From positions 1 to 64,000 of IMG/VR virus record IMGVR_UViG_3300031576_000002: DNA of 64,000 nucleotides; one strand, 5' to 3'. The notes beneath the pieces were generated by a model. The model saw only the letters and a list, made by a program, of their open reading frames with translations, was not told the origin of the DNA and searched no databases. The first letter of the stretch is position 1. Every line of letters starts with the position of its first letter. Below are positions 1-7,966 of the stretch, one piece after another. Source of the stretch: a virus. Made by a program: the position numbers and the translations under genes.

Positions 1-340
1 CGGTGGGGCTCACCCGCGCCGCAAATCGAGCGGTGCCCACGATCTCTGCCGTCTTCTGACGGTGCAGCCACACTTCAACGACAGGCGGCGGAGCTTGTGC
101 CGGGTTACCTGTCATGGACAGCCCCAGGCGCACCGCCATCGTGTCGAATACTCCGAGGAAGGTCTCGTAGCACATACGGCAGAAGCGCCCTGCCGTCGCC
201 GTGCCAAAAGGAGCCAGCGTGGGCTGCGGACCTCGCAGGCAACGGCTACACCGCGAGGATGTCTCGTAGGCCCACTCGGCGCCCATTACAACTGGGCTTT
301 GGTGATGGGGAGGACGCAGCGGCGTCCCCGGCACCCGCAT
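1..340 (-). CDS. Zinc-ribbon protein, 3' end beyond window
   Basis: Open frame from an ATG at 340 that runs off the left edge of the window, so the C-terminus is missing. It starts 5 bases after the stop of the gene at 346-957 and continues the same operon. About 113 residues are visible, with two CxxC-type pairs (CSRC near residue 30 and CRMC near residue 55) that would bind one zinc ion, followed by a mixed hydrophobic segment. I do not recognise the family. Small zinc ribbons are common elsewhere in this window. The reading frame is certain; the function is unknown. Confidence 0.65.
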   Translation of the reverse strand, partial: MRVPGTPLRPPHHQSPVVMGAEWAYETSSRCSRCLRGPQPTLAPFGTATAGRFCRMCYETFLGVFDTMAVRLGLSMTGNPAQAPPPVVEVWLHRQKTAEIVGTARFAARVSPT

Positions 341-345
341 CGGCT

Positions 346-957
346 TCAAGACACCGCCGGAAACAGTTTGAAGACCGACTCTTCCGTGTAGGAGACAGAT
401 CCGTCATGTGCAATGACTTCGGATCGAAATATCCGACCGTCTGCACGAACTACTTGGAATTCGTAATCACCGAAAGGGAAGATCCCGTCGAACGCTTTCC
501 CGTCTTGAGCCACGGGCAGCGCCGACGTAATCACTTCGCCACAACGGTAGATCTGTACCATCGTACCCACACCATTCAAAACGGTTTCCATCTCTCCGTC
601 TTGCAGGCGACCTGTCAGCCGTCCAATGGGCATGGCAACACACAAGTCCGTCTCCTCTCCTACATCGAACCGGACTTCGGTAGTTGCCGCGTACCAGCCT
701 TTCTTCAGAATGTGAATCTGGTAGTTACCCACCGGCGTAAAGCAGGGAACGACCTTGCGCCCCTCTTCCGTAACAGCAAAGTATCCGTCTCGCTGGTACT
801 CGCCCTTCTCGTCCGTCATCACGGTTCCGATCGGGCCAAACATGTCGTGAACGAACGTCATCTCCGCTCGATCAACAGGTCGCAAGAACTGATCCCGCAG
901 CGTACCCCGCAGAGAAAAGAGTTTCAGTTCCGCCGTCTTTGCGATTTCGATTTGCAT
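346..957 (-). CDS. Two-domain beta-sandwich protein, probably structural
   Basis: 203 aa. The start is the ATG at 957 rather than an upstream one, because the previous gene ends at 972. Two repeated units are visible (about residues 15-95 and 110-190). Each has a G-x-L/V-x-G opening, a D-G/D-E-K-G-E-Y type turn and an F-x-x-G-x-Y-x-x motif, the pattern of prealbumin- or carboxypeptidase-regulatory-like beta sandwiches. Such domains decorate capsids and tails of phages. No enzyme motif is seen. It lies in a run of five small genes with 1-15 base spacings. The structural role is inferred. Confidence 0.6.
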   Translation of the reverse strand: MQIEIAKTAELKLFSLRGTLRDQFLRPVDRAEMTFVHDMFGPIGTVMTDEKGEYQRDGYFAVTEEGRKVVPCFTPVGNYQIHILKKGWYAATTEVRFDVGEETDLCVAMPIGRLTGRLQDGEMETVLNGVGTMVQIYRCGEVITSALPVAQDGKAFDGIFPFGDYEFQVVRADGRIFRSEVIAHDGSVSYTEESVFKLFPAVS

Positions 958-971
958 TTCCGCCCCGTCCT

Positions 972-1277
972 TTATGGGTTCTCGCTCACACGAAACCACG
1001 CTTTCCTGCGTTCGACTCGATCCCCTGGCACTGCCAGTTCCAGCACACGGTCAGGATTGTCTGCGACGTTCTGCCGTAGAAATCTTGGATCCCGCTTATC
1101 AATACGAATCCGAAAGTAGTTCGTTCCCGGAAACTGGCCCTGGAATGTTGCATGCGTCAGATCAAAGACCTGCGTGCCTAGATCGTCGAGAATCGCTACG
1201 ATCCGCACGGGAGCGCCAATGGGAAGACCCAGCGCTCTTCCGCGCAGTCTCCCACCCGACCAGGTTTCGGAGGCCAT
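972..1277 (-). CDS. Unknown protein, basic and beta-rich
   Basis: 101 aa starting with ATG, its first base shared with the end of the upstream stop. Composition alternates hydrophobic and basic residues, with no zinc motif, membrane segment or signal peptide. Position between the beta-sandwich protein (346-957) and the larger unknown protein (1277-1873) suggests a co-transcribed structural set. Family not recognised. Confidence 0.6.
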   Translation of the reverse strand: MASETWSGGRLRGRALGLPIGAPVRIVAILDDLGTQVFDLTHATFQGQFPGTNYFRIRIDKRDPRFLRQNVADNPDRVLELAVPGDRVERRKAWFRVSENP

Positions 1278-1873
1278 TATACCTGCACCCGCACTTCAAA
1301 TGTTTGATCTTTAAAGCTCGGAAGTAATCTCTGATTCAAACGCATGTACGTTTCGACCAAGGTTTCCAGACTTCCCGTGACACGGACTGCGTGCGAGACG
1401 TAGGCGTCCTGCAAAGTCTGCGTGGGTATCACGGGGAGGTCTGCTTCATGCCCTGTAACCTCGATCATTCCAATCGGTACGTCTTCATGTCGAAACGTGT
1501 AGGCTCGCTTCGTCTCGGCTTCCGCCCTGCCCTCGAACCGATTCAAGTGCGCGCGCAGTGCGTTCAGCATCACGCCAAGAAACCAGCAGCCGACCAGGCT
1601 CCAGTTCTCTGCCGGGCCGTCCTTCTCCAGCTCCGTCAAGATTTCTTCGGGCGCCAGAAAGTATCCGACTAGAGTTGCGCGCACTCTCACATCCGGCGCC
1701 CCCGTACAAAGGCGCAGAACGTGCAGCCAGCACCAGGGAGTTCCGGTAGAGGGATCCCAGAAAGCGGACTCCAGCCTCGGCGCCCAAGGAAGGCCAGTCC
1801 GCTCCGGAAGGACAATGCCTTCGGGCGGAGGCGGAAGCTCCAGCATCTTTTGTAGCTCTGCGCTCTCAATCAT
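1277..1873 (-). CDS. Unknown protein in small-gene operon
   Basis: 198 aa. I chose the ATG at 1873 because it overlaps the stop codon of the upstream gene by one base. The N-terminus is acidic and proline-rich (residues 5-20), the middle has a W-rich segment, and the C-terminus resembles a beta-rich domain (pattern V-R-V-T-G-S-L-E-T-L). A tail or baseplate role would fit the context, but I see no diagnostic motif. Confidence 0.6.
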   Translation of the reverse strand: MIESAELQKMLELPPPPEGIVLPERTGLPWAPRLESAFWDPSTGTPWCWLHVLRLCTGAPDVRVRATLVGYFLAPEEILTELEKDGPAENWSLVGCWFLGVMLNALRAHLNRFEGRAEAETKRAYTFRHEDVPIGMIEVTGHEADLPVIPTQTLQDAYVSHAVRVTGSLETLVETYMRLNQRLLPSFKDQTFEVRVQV

Positions 1874-2097
1874 CAGGGATCTAGCCTCGCGTGGCAGTCT
1901 ACACAAATCGCGCCCGACAGGCCACAGCAGGTCCGACTCTCAATCTTCTCCGCATGGCTACAGAATTGCCGGATCTTCATCATCTCTGTCTGGTAATGCC
2001 CAAATGCAATCTTGTAGGACAGCGTTCGGCGCTCTGCTGCAAATGCGTCACGCGCCTTCTTTACGAATCCTTGGACTTCTTGGCGGCTTGCAGCCAT
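1873..2097 (-). CDS. Small cysteine-containing protein
   Basis: 74 aa, helical in the first 40 residues, then a C-terminal C-x(n)-H...CC...C-x-x-C-H pattern that could bind zinc or, less likely, haem (CVDCH is a CxxCH motif, but there is no signal peptide, so covalent haem attachment is unlikely). Its 3' end overlaps the next gene by one base and its 5' end overlaps the upstream gene by 37 bases. Confidence 0.55.
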   Translation of the reverse strand: MAASRQEVQGFVKKARDAFAAERRTLSYKIAFGHYQTEMMKIRQFCSHAEKIESRTCCGLSGAICVDCHARLDP

Positions 2098-2519
2098 TCG
2101 CGCTCTCGCTCTCGGGCTTCAGCAACGGGTACAAGTGCGATCTTATCCCGTCGAAACGGTTGCCCTTTTACGGATCGGTGCTGCGTCAACCGATAGGGAG
2201 ATCCGAGAGGGCCGGGGTAGCGCAGTCGTGCGACCGCCTCCACTACTGGACCAAAGTCCAGATAGGCTTTCAGTGATTCCTCCAGCCGCCTCTCCGAGAG
2301 GAGCTGCTTCCAGTCCGTCACGAACAGGTGCAGCGAAAATAGAAAAGCCCTCAAAGCCTGGACGCCGTCTTGAGTGCTGTAGGTATCCGTGAACGCAACA
2401 CGCTGCTCGACGCCCGCTTCTCCTGTAAAGCGTACATCCGCCAGGAGAGCGACCTCCGCGTTCGAGCGGTAGTCGGGGCGCACCCACAACACGTCATATT
2501 TTTGGGGGGTCAGCAGCAA
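2061..2519 (-). CDS. Unknown protein, TTG start proposed
   Basis: About 152 aa. The open frame extends further upstream, but a TTG at 2519 preceded by GAGG nine bases earlier fits better: it keeps the overlap with the upstream gene (ending at 2494) to 26 bases and removes an arginine- and serine-rich shadow segment. The centre contains a typical alpha/beta pattern and the C-terminus is strongly charged (E-R-E-R-E-W followed by K-K-S-K). Family not recognised. Confidence 0.5.
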   Translation of the reverse strand: MLLTPQKYDVLWVRPDYRSNAEVALLADVRFTGEAGVEQRVAFTDTYSTQDGVQALRAFLFSLHLFVTDWKQLLSERRLEESLKAYLDFGPVVEAVARLRYPGPLGSPYRLTQHRSVKGQPFRRDKIALVPVAEAREREREWLQAAKKSKDS

Positions 2520-2736
2520 CGCCGGTGCCCTCCAAACGCTGCGCGAGCGCTTCGTAGATTTTCGGATCCGCTCCGGGCAGTTCACCCAGCGCGCGCAAGA
2601 TTCCGGCGTGTGCACGTAGGACGGCCGCTGCGCTTTCCTCCGGCCCCATTCCGTACTCTTGCCTCAGCGCCCAGAAGCTCGCCATCGTCACGGATGCCGC
2701 CTTGTTGATTAGCTCTCGCCTCATCGCTCCACCCAT
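2494..2736 (-). CDS. Small helical protein downstream of TnpB insertion
   Basis: About 80 aa, all-helical with repeated alanine and leucine. The start is taken as the ATG at 2736, with another in-frame ATG at 2724. The open frame extends into the TnpB gene, but that part overlaps the insertion and is not expected to belong to this gene. A TnpB element separates it from its probable former upstream neighbour at 3951-4250, and may have altered its leader. Confidence 0.5.
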   Translation of the reverse strand: MGGAMRRELINKAASVTMASFWALRQEYGMGPEESAAAVLRAHAGILRALGELPGADPKIYEALAQRLEGTGVAADPPKI

Positions 2737-3950
2737 GCGTGACCGCTTAAGCCGCCACCTGAGCAGCACTTAAGCCATCCTCTCGCTTCACAGAGGACCT
2801 TACAAGCGTATCCTCTCCACGAAGGGACAGCAGAGCCCTGTCTAAGACATTCTTAGCAGCGTTGACATCTCTATCAAGAACCAGGTTGCAGTAAGGACAA
2901 CTGTGACTTCTTTCTCTCAAACTCTTCTTCACAGTCATTCCACATCCACTGCACTCTTGGCTGGTTCCTCTGGGATCTACTTTCACCACTATCCTACCAG
3001 CTTCTTCCGCTTTGTAGGACAGCATGTGAAGCAACATCCCCATTCCGACATCCTTGAAGCTACGTCTGAATCCACGGTTGAGCCCTTGACTCATCCCTTT
3101 CAGGTTCAGGTCTTCAACCGCAATCAGATCATAGTTCTGTACCAACTGCTTAGACACTCCGTCAAGAATGTATTTGCGGGTTCTTGTTACTTTCTGCCAA
3201 GCCTTAGCCAATACCTTGACTGCTTTTCTTCTACGGTTAGAGCCTTTCTTTCTTCTGGAAACCGTTCTCTGAGCATGCTTGAGCTTCTTCTCATTCCTGG
3301 CATAAACCCGTTGCCTCTCGATAAGGACTCCATCTGATGTAGCAACCAGAGCTTGCATGCCTAGATCAATGCCTATGACTTTGCCAGTCTTGGGGAGAGG
3401 TTCTGGAAGCGGTAGCTCACAGGATAAGACTGCGTACCAACCGTCAGCCTCTCTTTTGACTGTGACCTCTTTGACCTTAGCGTCTGGTGGAAGCTCTCGA
3501 TAAGGACTCCAACGGAAATGCCCCAGTTTGGATAGGTGAAGTCTCGGCCTATCAAACTTGAATCCAGTGCGGTTGTAGGTAAAGGAGTCGTACCGATCTC
3601 TGCTCTTGAATCTTGGAAAACCTGGCTTCTCTCCGCGCTTGACCCTTCTGAAGAAAGCCTTGTACGCTTTGTCCAGTTTCTGAAGGACTTGCTCAAGAAC
3701 TCTTGAATAGATTGTGTCATAGCCTTCTACCTGCTTGGAAACATGCTTAAGCTCCAGGCACTGATCGTAGTAGCTGAGAGTCCGCTTATGCTGCTTCCAC
3801 CCTAGGATTCGCTGTTCCAAGGCACAGTTGTAGAGGAAGCGGCATTGATCCAAGAGCCTCTGGAGGTTGATCTCCTGGGCTTTGGTCGGTTGAATCCGGA
3901 ACTTGTAGGAACGGCGCATAACTGCGGTATATCATAAATGGCTTAAGACG
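2737..3950 (-). mobile_element. TnpB-only insertion (IS605/IS607-type) between two small genes
   Basis: The space between the stop of the 3951-4250 gene and the start at 2736 is filled by a single tnpB gene with short flanks and no transposase gene (no tnpA tyrosine HUH or serine recombinase). CTTAAG-containing hexamers occur close to both ends (about 2745, 2770 and 3942). Exact ends and target site cannot be fixed from one copy. Elements of this kind move when a TnpA is supplied elsewhere, and their 3' end normally encodes the guide omega-RNA. Confidence 0.6.
2747..3919 (-). CDS. tnpB: TnpB RNA-guided nuclease
   Basis: 390 aa, the normal size for TnpB. An N-terminal helix-turn-helix-like domain opens with a lysine/arginine-rich stretch typical of the family. 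The RuvC triad appears intact: D in IGIDLG (about residue 185), E in AVEDLNLKG (about 268) and D in LDRDVNAAKN (about 350). A four-cysteine zinc ribbon (CSGC...CPYC) lies between the second and third acids. TnpB proteins cut DNA next to a transposon-associated motif, guided by an RNA from the element's right end, and favour element retention. Nothing suggests a pseudogene. Confidence 0.92.
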   Translation of the reverse strand: MRRSYKFRIQPTKAQEINLQRLLDQCRFLYNCALEQRILGWKQHKRTLSYYDQCLELKHVSKQVEGYDTIYSRVLEQVLQKLDKAYKAFFRRVKRGEKPGFPRFKSRDRYDSFTYNRTGFKFDRPRLHLSKLGHFRWSPYRELPPDAKVKEVTVKREADGWYAVLSCELPLPEPLPKTGKVIGIDLGMQALVATSDGVLIERQRVYARNEKKLKHAQRTVSRRKKGSNRRRKAVKVLAKAWQKVTRTRKYILDGVSKQLVQNYDLIAVEDLNLKGMSQGLNRGFRRSFKDVGMGMLLHMLSYKAEEAGRIVVKVDPRGTSQECSGCGMTVKKSLRERSHSCPYCNLVLDRDVNAAKNVLDRALLSLRGEDTLVRSSVKREDGLSAAQVAA

Positions 3951-4250
3951 TCACACATGCCGCTCCACCGGGAAGCGCCGGTCGATCTCTTCTGTCAACA
4001 GGCGCAGGCAAAGCACTTTCAGATTGTTTACAGCGATCGGAATGTCTCGATCGTGCGTCAGAAGGTAGAGCAGATAGCTCGTCTTAGATCGACGAATCGA
4101 CTCGATGAATTGCAGACCGAACTCTCTTGCTTTCTCGCGAGTCGTGCCCGGCGGGTAGACCGGCTCCGCTGCGAGAACTCGGTCTAGCTCTTGAATCGAG
4201 CGCTCAGACCAGCGCTCCTCTTCCGACTTCTCCGCTTCATTTCCCGTCAT
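3951..4250 (-). CDS. Small charged helical protein
   Basis: 99 aa from the ATG at 4250, which has a good ribosome binding site (GAGGAAA) and overlaps the upstream gene by 14 bases. The N-terminal third is rich in Glu, Ser and Arg; the rest is alpha-helical with conserved-looking leucines. A TnpB element directly follows its stop codon. Function unknown. Confidence 0.6.
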   Translation of the reverse strand: MTGNEAEKSEEERWSERSIQELDRVLAAEPVYPPGTTREKAREFGLQFIESIRRSKTSYLLYLLTHDRDIPIAVNNLKVLCLRLLTEEIDRRFPVERHV

Positions 4251-4584
4251 TGCTCTTTTCCTCGGGCTGCCGGAGTACATGGTTCGCAAGTCGTAGCAAA
4301 GGAGTCGGATCCCCTTCCAGCTTCAGATAGCGTGTCGCTCGATCCGGCCGTAGCTCCCCCTTCTCGACAGCCTCCAGCCACCCCTCCGGAATAGTCACCG
4401 TCAGCACTGGATCGTGGCTCGGAGGTTTGTCAAAGCGCAGCAATGGCACTTCTGCTAGATCGAGCGCGGCTGTCTCGGACCCGCATCGAAACAGCAAGGT
4501 CGCAGGCGCTGCCGCGACCCAGCCGTACGTCTCCACAAGGTCGCTCCAGAGGCGATTGAAGACGGTACGAAACGCCGCGGTCAC
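4237..4584 (-). CDS. Unknown protein, GTG start
   Basis: 115 aa. The GTG at 4584 overlaps the upstream TGA as GTGA, so translational coupling is likely. It is a mixed alpha/beta sequence without cysteines in pairs, membrane segments or recognisable motifs. Co-transcribed with the small genes at 4581-5578. Confidence 0.6.
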   Translation of the reverse strand: MTAAFRTVFNRLWSDLVETYGWVAAAPATLLFRCGSETAALDLAEVPLLRFDKPPSHDPVLTVTIPEGWLEAVEKGELRPDRATRYLKLEGDPTPLLRLANHVLRQPEEKSNDGK

Positions 4585-4838
4585 GGGAACAGCGCTAGAG
4601 CCGCGTCCACAGCAACTTTGGCCGCCTGTGCAGCAGTAGTCGCTGTCATAATCTGCGTGAGCACGCCTGTCGGCAGCATCGTGGGCTGGAGGCCCTGAGC
4701 TGCCGTCTGGAGGCGTTGCAGGTCTACAAGCACGCCTGAATCCGCCGTAGAGTCTTGGAGCGCCTCCTGGACTTCCTGGAGGCGCTCCTTGATCTGAAGC
4801 GTAAAGTTGAGACTTTCCTGGCCATCCGTTTCAGCCAT
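4581..4838 (-). CDS. Small coiled-coil protein
   Basis: 85 aa. Residues 12-55 form a predicted coiled coil (heptads of L, V, I with Q and E), followed by an alanine/threonine-rich helix. Proteins like this often oligomerise as scaffolding or tail-fibre trimerisation elements, but that is inference. It starts 7 bases after the stop of the upstream gene. Confidence 0.6.
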   Translation of the reverse strand: MAETDGQESLNFTLQIKERLQEVQEALQDSTADSGVLVDLQRLQTAAQGLQPTMLPTGVLTQIMTATTAAQAAKVAVDAALALFP

Positions 4839-4844
4839 GACAGC

Positions 4845-5036
4845 TCACCACTCACACGCCTGCTCAGCCTCTTCGAGCAGGAAGAGGACTTGGGAGCGAT
4901 CGTACTCGGTCGCCAGGATGCGTAGCAGAACCTTCTGCACTTCCTTGATCTGGCCGATGTTTACTTCCTTGAGCTTGCCTTCGGTCTCGGAAATCCGCTT
5001 CGCCAACACGTTCTGGTTGATCTTCGTGAAAGCCAT
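4845..5036 (-). CDS. Small helical protein
   Basis: 63 aa, preceded by a strong ribosome binding site (AAGGAGGAG). Charged amphipathic helix throughout. A TATAGT box lies about 25 bases upstream of the start (plus-strand 5061), with a poor -35 (TGAGAT, 17 bases away), so a weak internal promoter is possible. Family not recognised. Confidence 0.6.
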   Translation of the reverse strand: MAFTKINQNVLAKRISETEGKLKEVNIGQIKEVQKVLLRILATEYDRSQVLFLLEEAEQACEW

Positions 5037-5059
5037 TGGGTGCTCCTCCTTACTCCCTA

Positions 5060-5578
5060 CTATACACCGGCGCGCGAGCGCATCTCAGCAATGGCTTCGT
5101 GCGCCACCTTGATAAAGTCCTCGTCGCCCCGGCCTCGCGTCTCGTACAACGCCTCCGCGTACGCGACCTGCTTCCCAAAGGGTAGATTCGACGCGGCCAG
5201 CGTTGCGACCAGCCGCTTTCGCAACTGCGCCACTCGTGCAGTCGGCTTCACCGTAATCGTGGTACCGGGCTTGGACTGAGGCTCCACCGTAAGCGTACCA
5301 TCCGGGTTGGTCTTCTTGACCGTCCCCTTCTCTTTCGGGCCGGTCGGAGTCGTTGCAATCTCAACCGGCTTGCCCGCCAGTTCATCGGCTCTGCGTTCGT
5401 GTCCGCACATGCACTCATGCTCATCGGCATCGACATGGTGCTTGCACCGATGCTCTCCGGCACGGCAGAAGATGAACTCCGCTGAGGACGAGGTGTAGGG
5501 ATCTACAGCGGGGCAGGCATCTCGCTGCACGAACACGGTCTGCCCCTTGTCAAGAATGCGCGCCTGGATAGTTTGCAC
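5060..5578 (-). CDS. Cys/His-rich N-terminus plus KOW/SH3-like segment
   Basis: 172 aa from a GTG with a very strong ribosome binding site (AGGAGGAGG). Residues 20-65 hold a cluster of Cys and His (C-x(n)-C...HRCKHH...HECMCGHE), suggesting a zinc-bound fold. Residues 70-110 read as a small beta barrel (G-T-V-K-K-T-N-P-D-G-T-L-T-V). The C-terminus is helical and ends in E-A-I-A-E-M. Possibly a capsid-associated or regulatory protein; no firm family. Confidence 0.6.
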   Translation of the reverse strand: MQTIQARILDKGQTVFVQRDACPAVDPYTSSSAEFIFCRAGEHRCKHHVDADEHECMCGHERRADELAGKPVEIATTPTGPKEKGTVKKTNPDGTLTVEPQSKPGTTITVKPTARVAQLRKRLVATLAASNLPFGKQVAYAEALYETRGRGDEDFIKVAHEAIAEMRSRAGV

Positions 5579-5591
5579 GGCTTCCTCCTCC

Positions 5592-6299
5592 TTACAATCC
5601 GGCTTCTGCCAGATCCCGCAGTGAGCGGAAATCGTCGAGCAGGTACGGAAGGTGTTCCTCTACGAGAGCTTCGACTCGATTCACATCCACCACGCCTGCC
5701 CGGATCAATGCTCGCACATCGGACTCGTCTGAATCAAATCCGCGCATCGCATCCAGCTTGAACAAGATCAGATACTCCGGTGAGACGACCCGGACCCCTC
5801 CACCTGGAAACTCCATCCTGGCTGCGTTTGAGATCGCCTCTTGCTGGTACGCTTTCAGCGCAAGCATGACATCAAGGTCCACGCCCGACGGACTCGCGTA
5901 CTTGATGAACTGATCTCCGCCAAGATCAACCAAACCGTCTGTCTCAAACCCAAGGTCGAGAATCCTTCGAGAAGCTTCGGAGTAGTCATCGCCGCGCAAG
6001 ATAACATCAATGTCGTCGGTAGTTCGCTGCTGCACGTAAGCGCGTACCCCGAGGCCTCCGATTACCGCGAACTCCACGCCGTCCAGTGCGCGCACGATAC
6101 GGGCAAAGGTGCTATCGAGCGGCTTGCTCTCCTGCGCTGAAAGGCTGCGAAGCGCGAGCGCTAAGGTGCTCCGCCCCGGACGATTCGCCAGGTTGAAAGC
6201 CAGACTCTCCAGAGTGCGCACCAATTCCTCGTCGTGCCGCATTTCTCGCAGCACAGCAGCAGCCTTTACCAGCCTAGCGCGAAGTCGTTCGCGATCCAT
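5592..6299 (-). CDS. Nucleotidyltransferase-fold protein (AbiEii/DUF6036-like)
   Basis: 235 aa. The core GG-x(n)-T-D-D-I-D-V-I-L (residues about 75-100) is the glycine motif followed by the DxD metal ligands of the DNA polymerase-beta-like nucleotidyltransferases. A third carboxylate is likely in GVDLDVML (about 135). Family members transfer NMPs to RNA or protein; several are toxins such as AbiEii/MenT. There is no adjacent antitoxin of the AbiEi type. Two further proteins of similar design lie at 6924-7574 and 25559-26284. Fold confident, substrate unknown. Confidence 0.75.
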   Translation of the reverse strand: MDRERLRARLVKAAAVLREMRHDEELVRTLESLAFNLANRPGRSTLALALRSLSAQESKPLDSTFARIVRALDGVEFAVIGGLGVRAYVQQRTTDDIDVILRGDDYSEASRRILDLGFETDGLVDLGGDQFIKYASPSGVDLDVMLALKAYQQEAISNAARMEFPGGGVRVVSPEYLILFKLDAMRGFDSDESDVRALIRAGVVDVNRVEALVEEHLPYLLDDFRSLRDLAEAGL

Positions 6300-6300
6300 C

Positions 6301-6813
6301 TCAGCCGTTGCTTTCCAGTGCGGCGCACGGCTGCCGTGTCGTCAATCGTGGCGACAAGCAGCAGAGGCCACAGCCCGTACCGACACATTCCCCCCGCCAG
6401 GTATCGATCGGCAACAGCGGGATCTGACCGTCCGCATCTACTAATACAGTTCGCCCTGAGAGTTCGTCAGTCGCCACTTGGTAGCCTTGCTCTTGCACCA
6501 GACTGTCTACCTGACCCTGATCTATATAATACCCGCAGAGCGTACCTACGATCGCGCGCCACCTCCCGTCAGGGGATAGCACGATCGGCCACGCGATCCT
6601 CTGGCCGTCTGACGCGATGAATCCCGCCGGAAACGGCTCTCGGTTCTGCCCTCTGTACCAGGGACCGCAATGGTCCTCGGCCCAGCGCGCTTCGAGATCC
6701 GTGTGGATCGAGCACTTAAATCCGTTGGGATGGAACGCTCGAAGCCAGCGCTCCGTGCGCTCCAACATGTTCGCCTCGGCGGCGGTACGTTCACAGAAGC
6801 AGCGTGCGATCAT
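6301..6813 (-). CDS. Cysteine-cluster protein
   Basis: 170 aa from the ATG at 6813, which has AGGTGAG upstream; the longer open frame crosses a terminator hairpin at 6829-6861 and is unlikely to be used. The central part is tryptophan- and glycine-rich. The C-terminus has CVGTGCGLCC, a tight cysteine cluster that could hold zinc or an iron-sulphur cluster. Ends one base before the nucleotidyltransferase gene at 5592-6299 begins. Not recognised. Confidence 0.55.
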   Translation of the reverse strand: MIARCFCERTAAEANMLERTERWLRAFHPNGFKCSIHTDLEARWAEDHCGPWYRGQNREPFPAGFIASDGQRIAWPIVLSPDGRWRAIVGTLCGYYIDQGQVDSLVQEQGYQVATDELSGRTVLVDADGQIPLLPIDTWRGECVGTGCGLCCLSPRLTTRQPCAALESNG

Positions 6814-6828
6814 TTTCTCACCTGGCGC

Positions 6829-6861
6829 AAAAAAGCCGGAGTCCGCGAGGACTCCGGCTGG
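6829..6861 (-). terminator. Rho-independent terminator
   Basis: Read on the minus strand this is an 11-bp GC-rich stem (AGCCGGAGTCC with its complement), a TCGC loop and a run of six T. It lies 63 bases after the stop of the nucleotidyltransferase gene at 6924 and just before the next start at 6813. It should end most transcripts from the 14 kb promoter region. Confidence 0.88.
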
Positions 6862-6923
6862 AACTACCAGCGCAGCGAGCAACTGGCCGGGCAAAACCAT
6901 CGTACCTTCCGCCGGATCCTGTG

Positions 6924-7574
6924 TCAATCGCTCTCGGGCCACAAAGGTCTTCCCGCGTATCTCTCTAGCATCGAAATGGCGCGCTGAAGAGCCCCTACCT
7001 GCTGAATCTTCTCTGCGTAGCTCGCAGCCTTCCTGCGTGCGCGTAGGCGCTCTTTCGGGCTATCTGCGGGCACCGTGCTTCCCTGCCGCTGAAACTGCTG
7101 ATACCTCTCTACCAGCTTGTGCCGACTCAATATATCTGCAAGCAGATTCTTGTCGTGAGACTCCTCCAAGAGGAGGATCAGCTTGGCCCGATCCTTGGGG
7201 CGAAAGACTTTCAGGTAGATCGCGATTAGATACTCGATACGGAGTACCTTGGTCGGCACGCCGTAAGACGCGGAGACGGAGTTCTTCAGAGCCTCTTCTG
7301 TCATAGCGTCGTGAACCGGGATGAACTGCACGGGAACTCCAACAACGACTATGTTCCCATCTCGGTCAAAACTAGCAAACCCGAGATCCTGCAAGCGCTG
7401 GTAGATATGCCCGAGAATGTTTATCCCGCTCCCAGACACTTTGCAGTATACGTCCAGGTCGTAAGTCAGGACTGCTTCGGCATAGTAAATGGCTGCCATC
7501 CCGCCCGCAATGGCGTAATCTTGCACCAGCCCTTCCGCCACAAGACGGTTCAGAATCTCAACGGTCTTTTGCAC
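6924..7574 (-). CDS. Nucleotidyltransferase-fold protein (AbiEii-like)
   Basis: 216 aa from a GTG at 7574, chosen for its GAGAGG ribosome binding site; the upstream gene ends at 7577. AIAGG (about residue 22) and TYDLDVY (about 38) match the glycine loop and DxD metal ligands of minimal nucleotidyltransferases, and the IEYLIAIYLKVFRPKDRAKL segment is the helical C-lobe typical of AbiEii/DUF6036 proteins that handle RNA or nucleic acid. Located directly upstream of a strong terminator. Confidence 0.75.
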   Translation of the reverse strand: MQKTVEILNRLVAEGLVQDYAIAGGMAAIYYAEAVLTYDLDVYCKVSGSGINILGHIYQRLQDLGFASFDRDGNIVVVGVPVQFIPVHDAMTEEALKNSVSASYGVPTKVLRIEYLIAIYLKVFRPKDRAKLILLLEESHDKNLLADILSRHKLVERYQQFQRQGSTVPADSPKERLRARRKAASYAEKIQQVGALQRAISMLERYAGRPLWPESD

Positions 7575-7576
7575 TT

Positions 7577-7966
7577 TTAACCTCTCGGAAATTCGAGAGC
7601 ATTCCACACTTCATCAGGCAAGAATGTACAACGCTTCTTGCAAATCTCTTCCGCCAGCTCAGGCGGAGACACGATTCTCCGAATCGCTTCTTCCCGCAAC
7701 ACGACCCAGCCGCCGGTACGGTACGGGTTAGCCTGATTCCTCGATCGCTTCTCGTCCACCGAAATACAAATCACGCCCTGCGCCATCCACTCCTTGCACT
7801 TCTCGCAAGGCTCGCGGTTGACGCAAGTCCGCCGCGGTGCCTCTTCGTCGCCTTGAATCCGGCCGAAAAGGATGAGGGTTCCCTTGTCCTCGCCACAAAT
7901 GAAGCAAGTTTCGAGCGAGGGGTTAAGTCCATGCTTCGGTGAAACCAGAATGCTGTCCTTGTTCAT
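7577..7966 (-). CDS. Zinc-binding protein with two CxxC pairs
   Basis: 129 aa, ATG with GGAAGGA ribosome binding site, overlapping the upstream stop. CFIC (residue 21), C at 48 and CEKC (about 54) form a zinc-ribbon-like set; the C-terminal half carries VVLREEAIRRI and CKKRC. It resembles the many small, phage-specific zinc proteins that modify host processes, but I cannot assign a family. Confidence 0.6.
   Translation of the reverse strand: MNKDSILVSPKHGLNPSLETCFICGEDKGTLILFGRIQGDEEAPRRTCVNREPCEKCKEWMAQGVICISVDEKRSRNQANPYRTGGWVVLREEAIRRIVSPPELAEEICKKRCTFLPDEVWNALEFPRG

Noticed and set aside
246-446. 66-codon minus-strand frame
   Set aside because: Lies in the wrong frame across the end of the 346-957 gene and the beginning of the 1-340 gene.
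1873-2097. Cytochrome c-type CxxCH motif
   Set aside because: The motif C-V-D-C-H is present but there is no export signal or other haem ligands; a zinc site is more likely.
5045-5090. TATAGT promoter before 5036
   Set aside because: The -35 box is poor and the spacing is the only support, so I mention it only in the gene entry.
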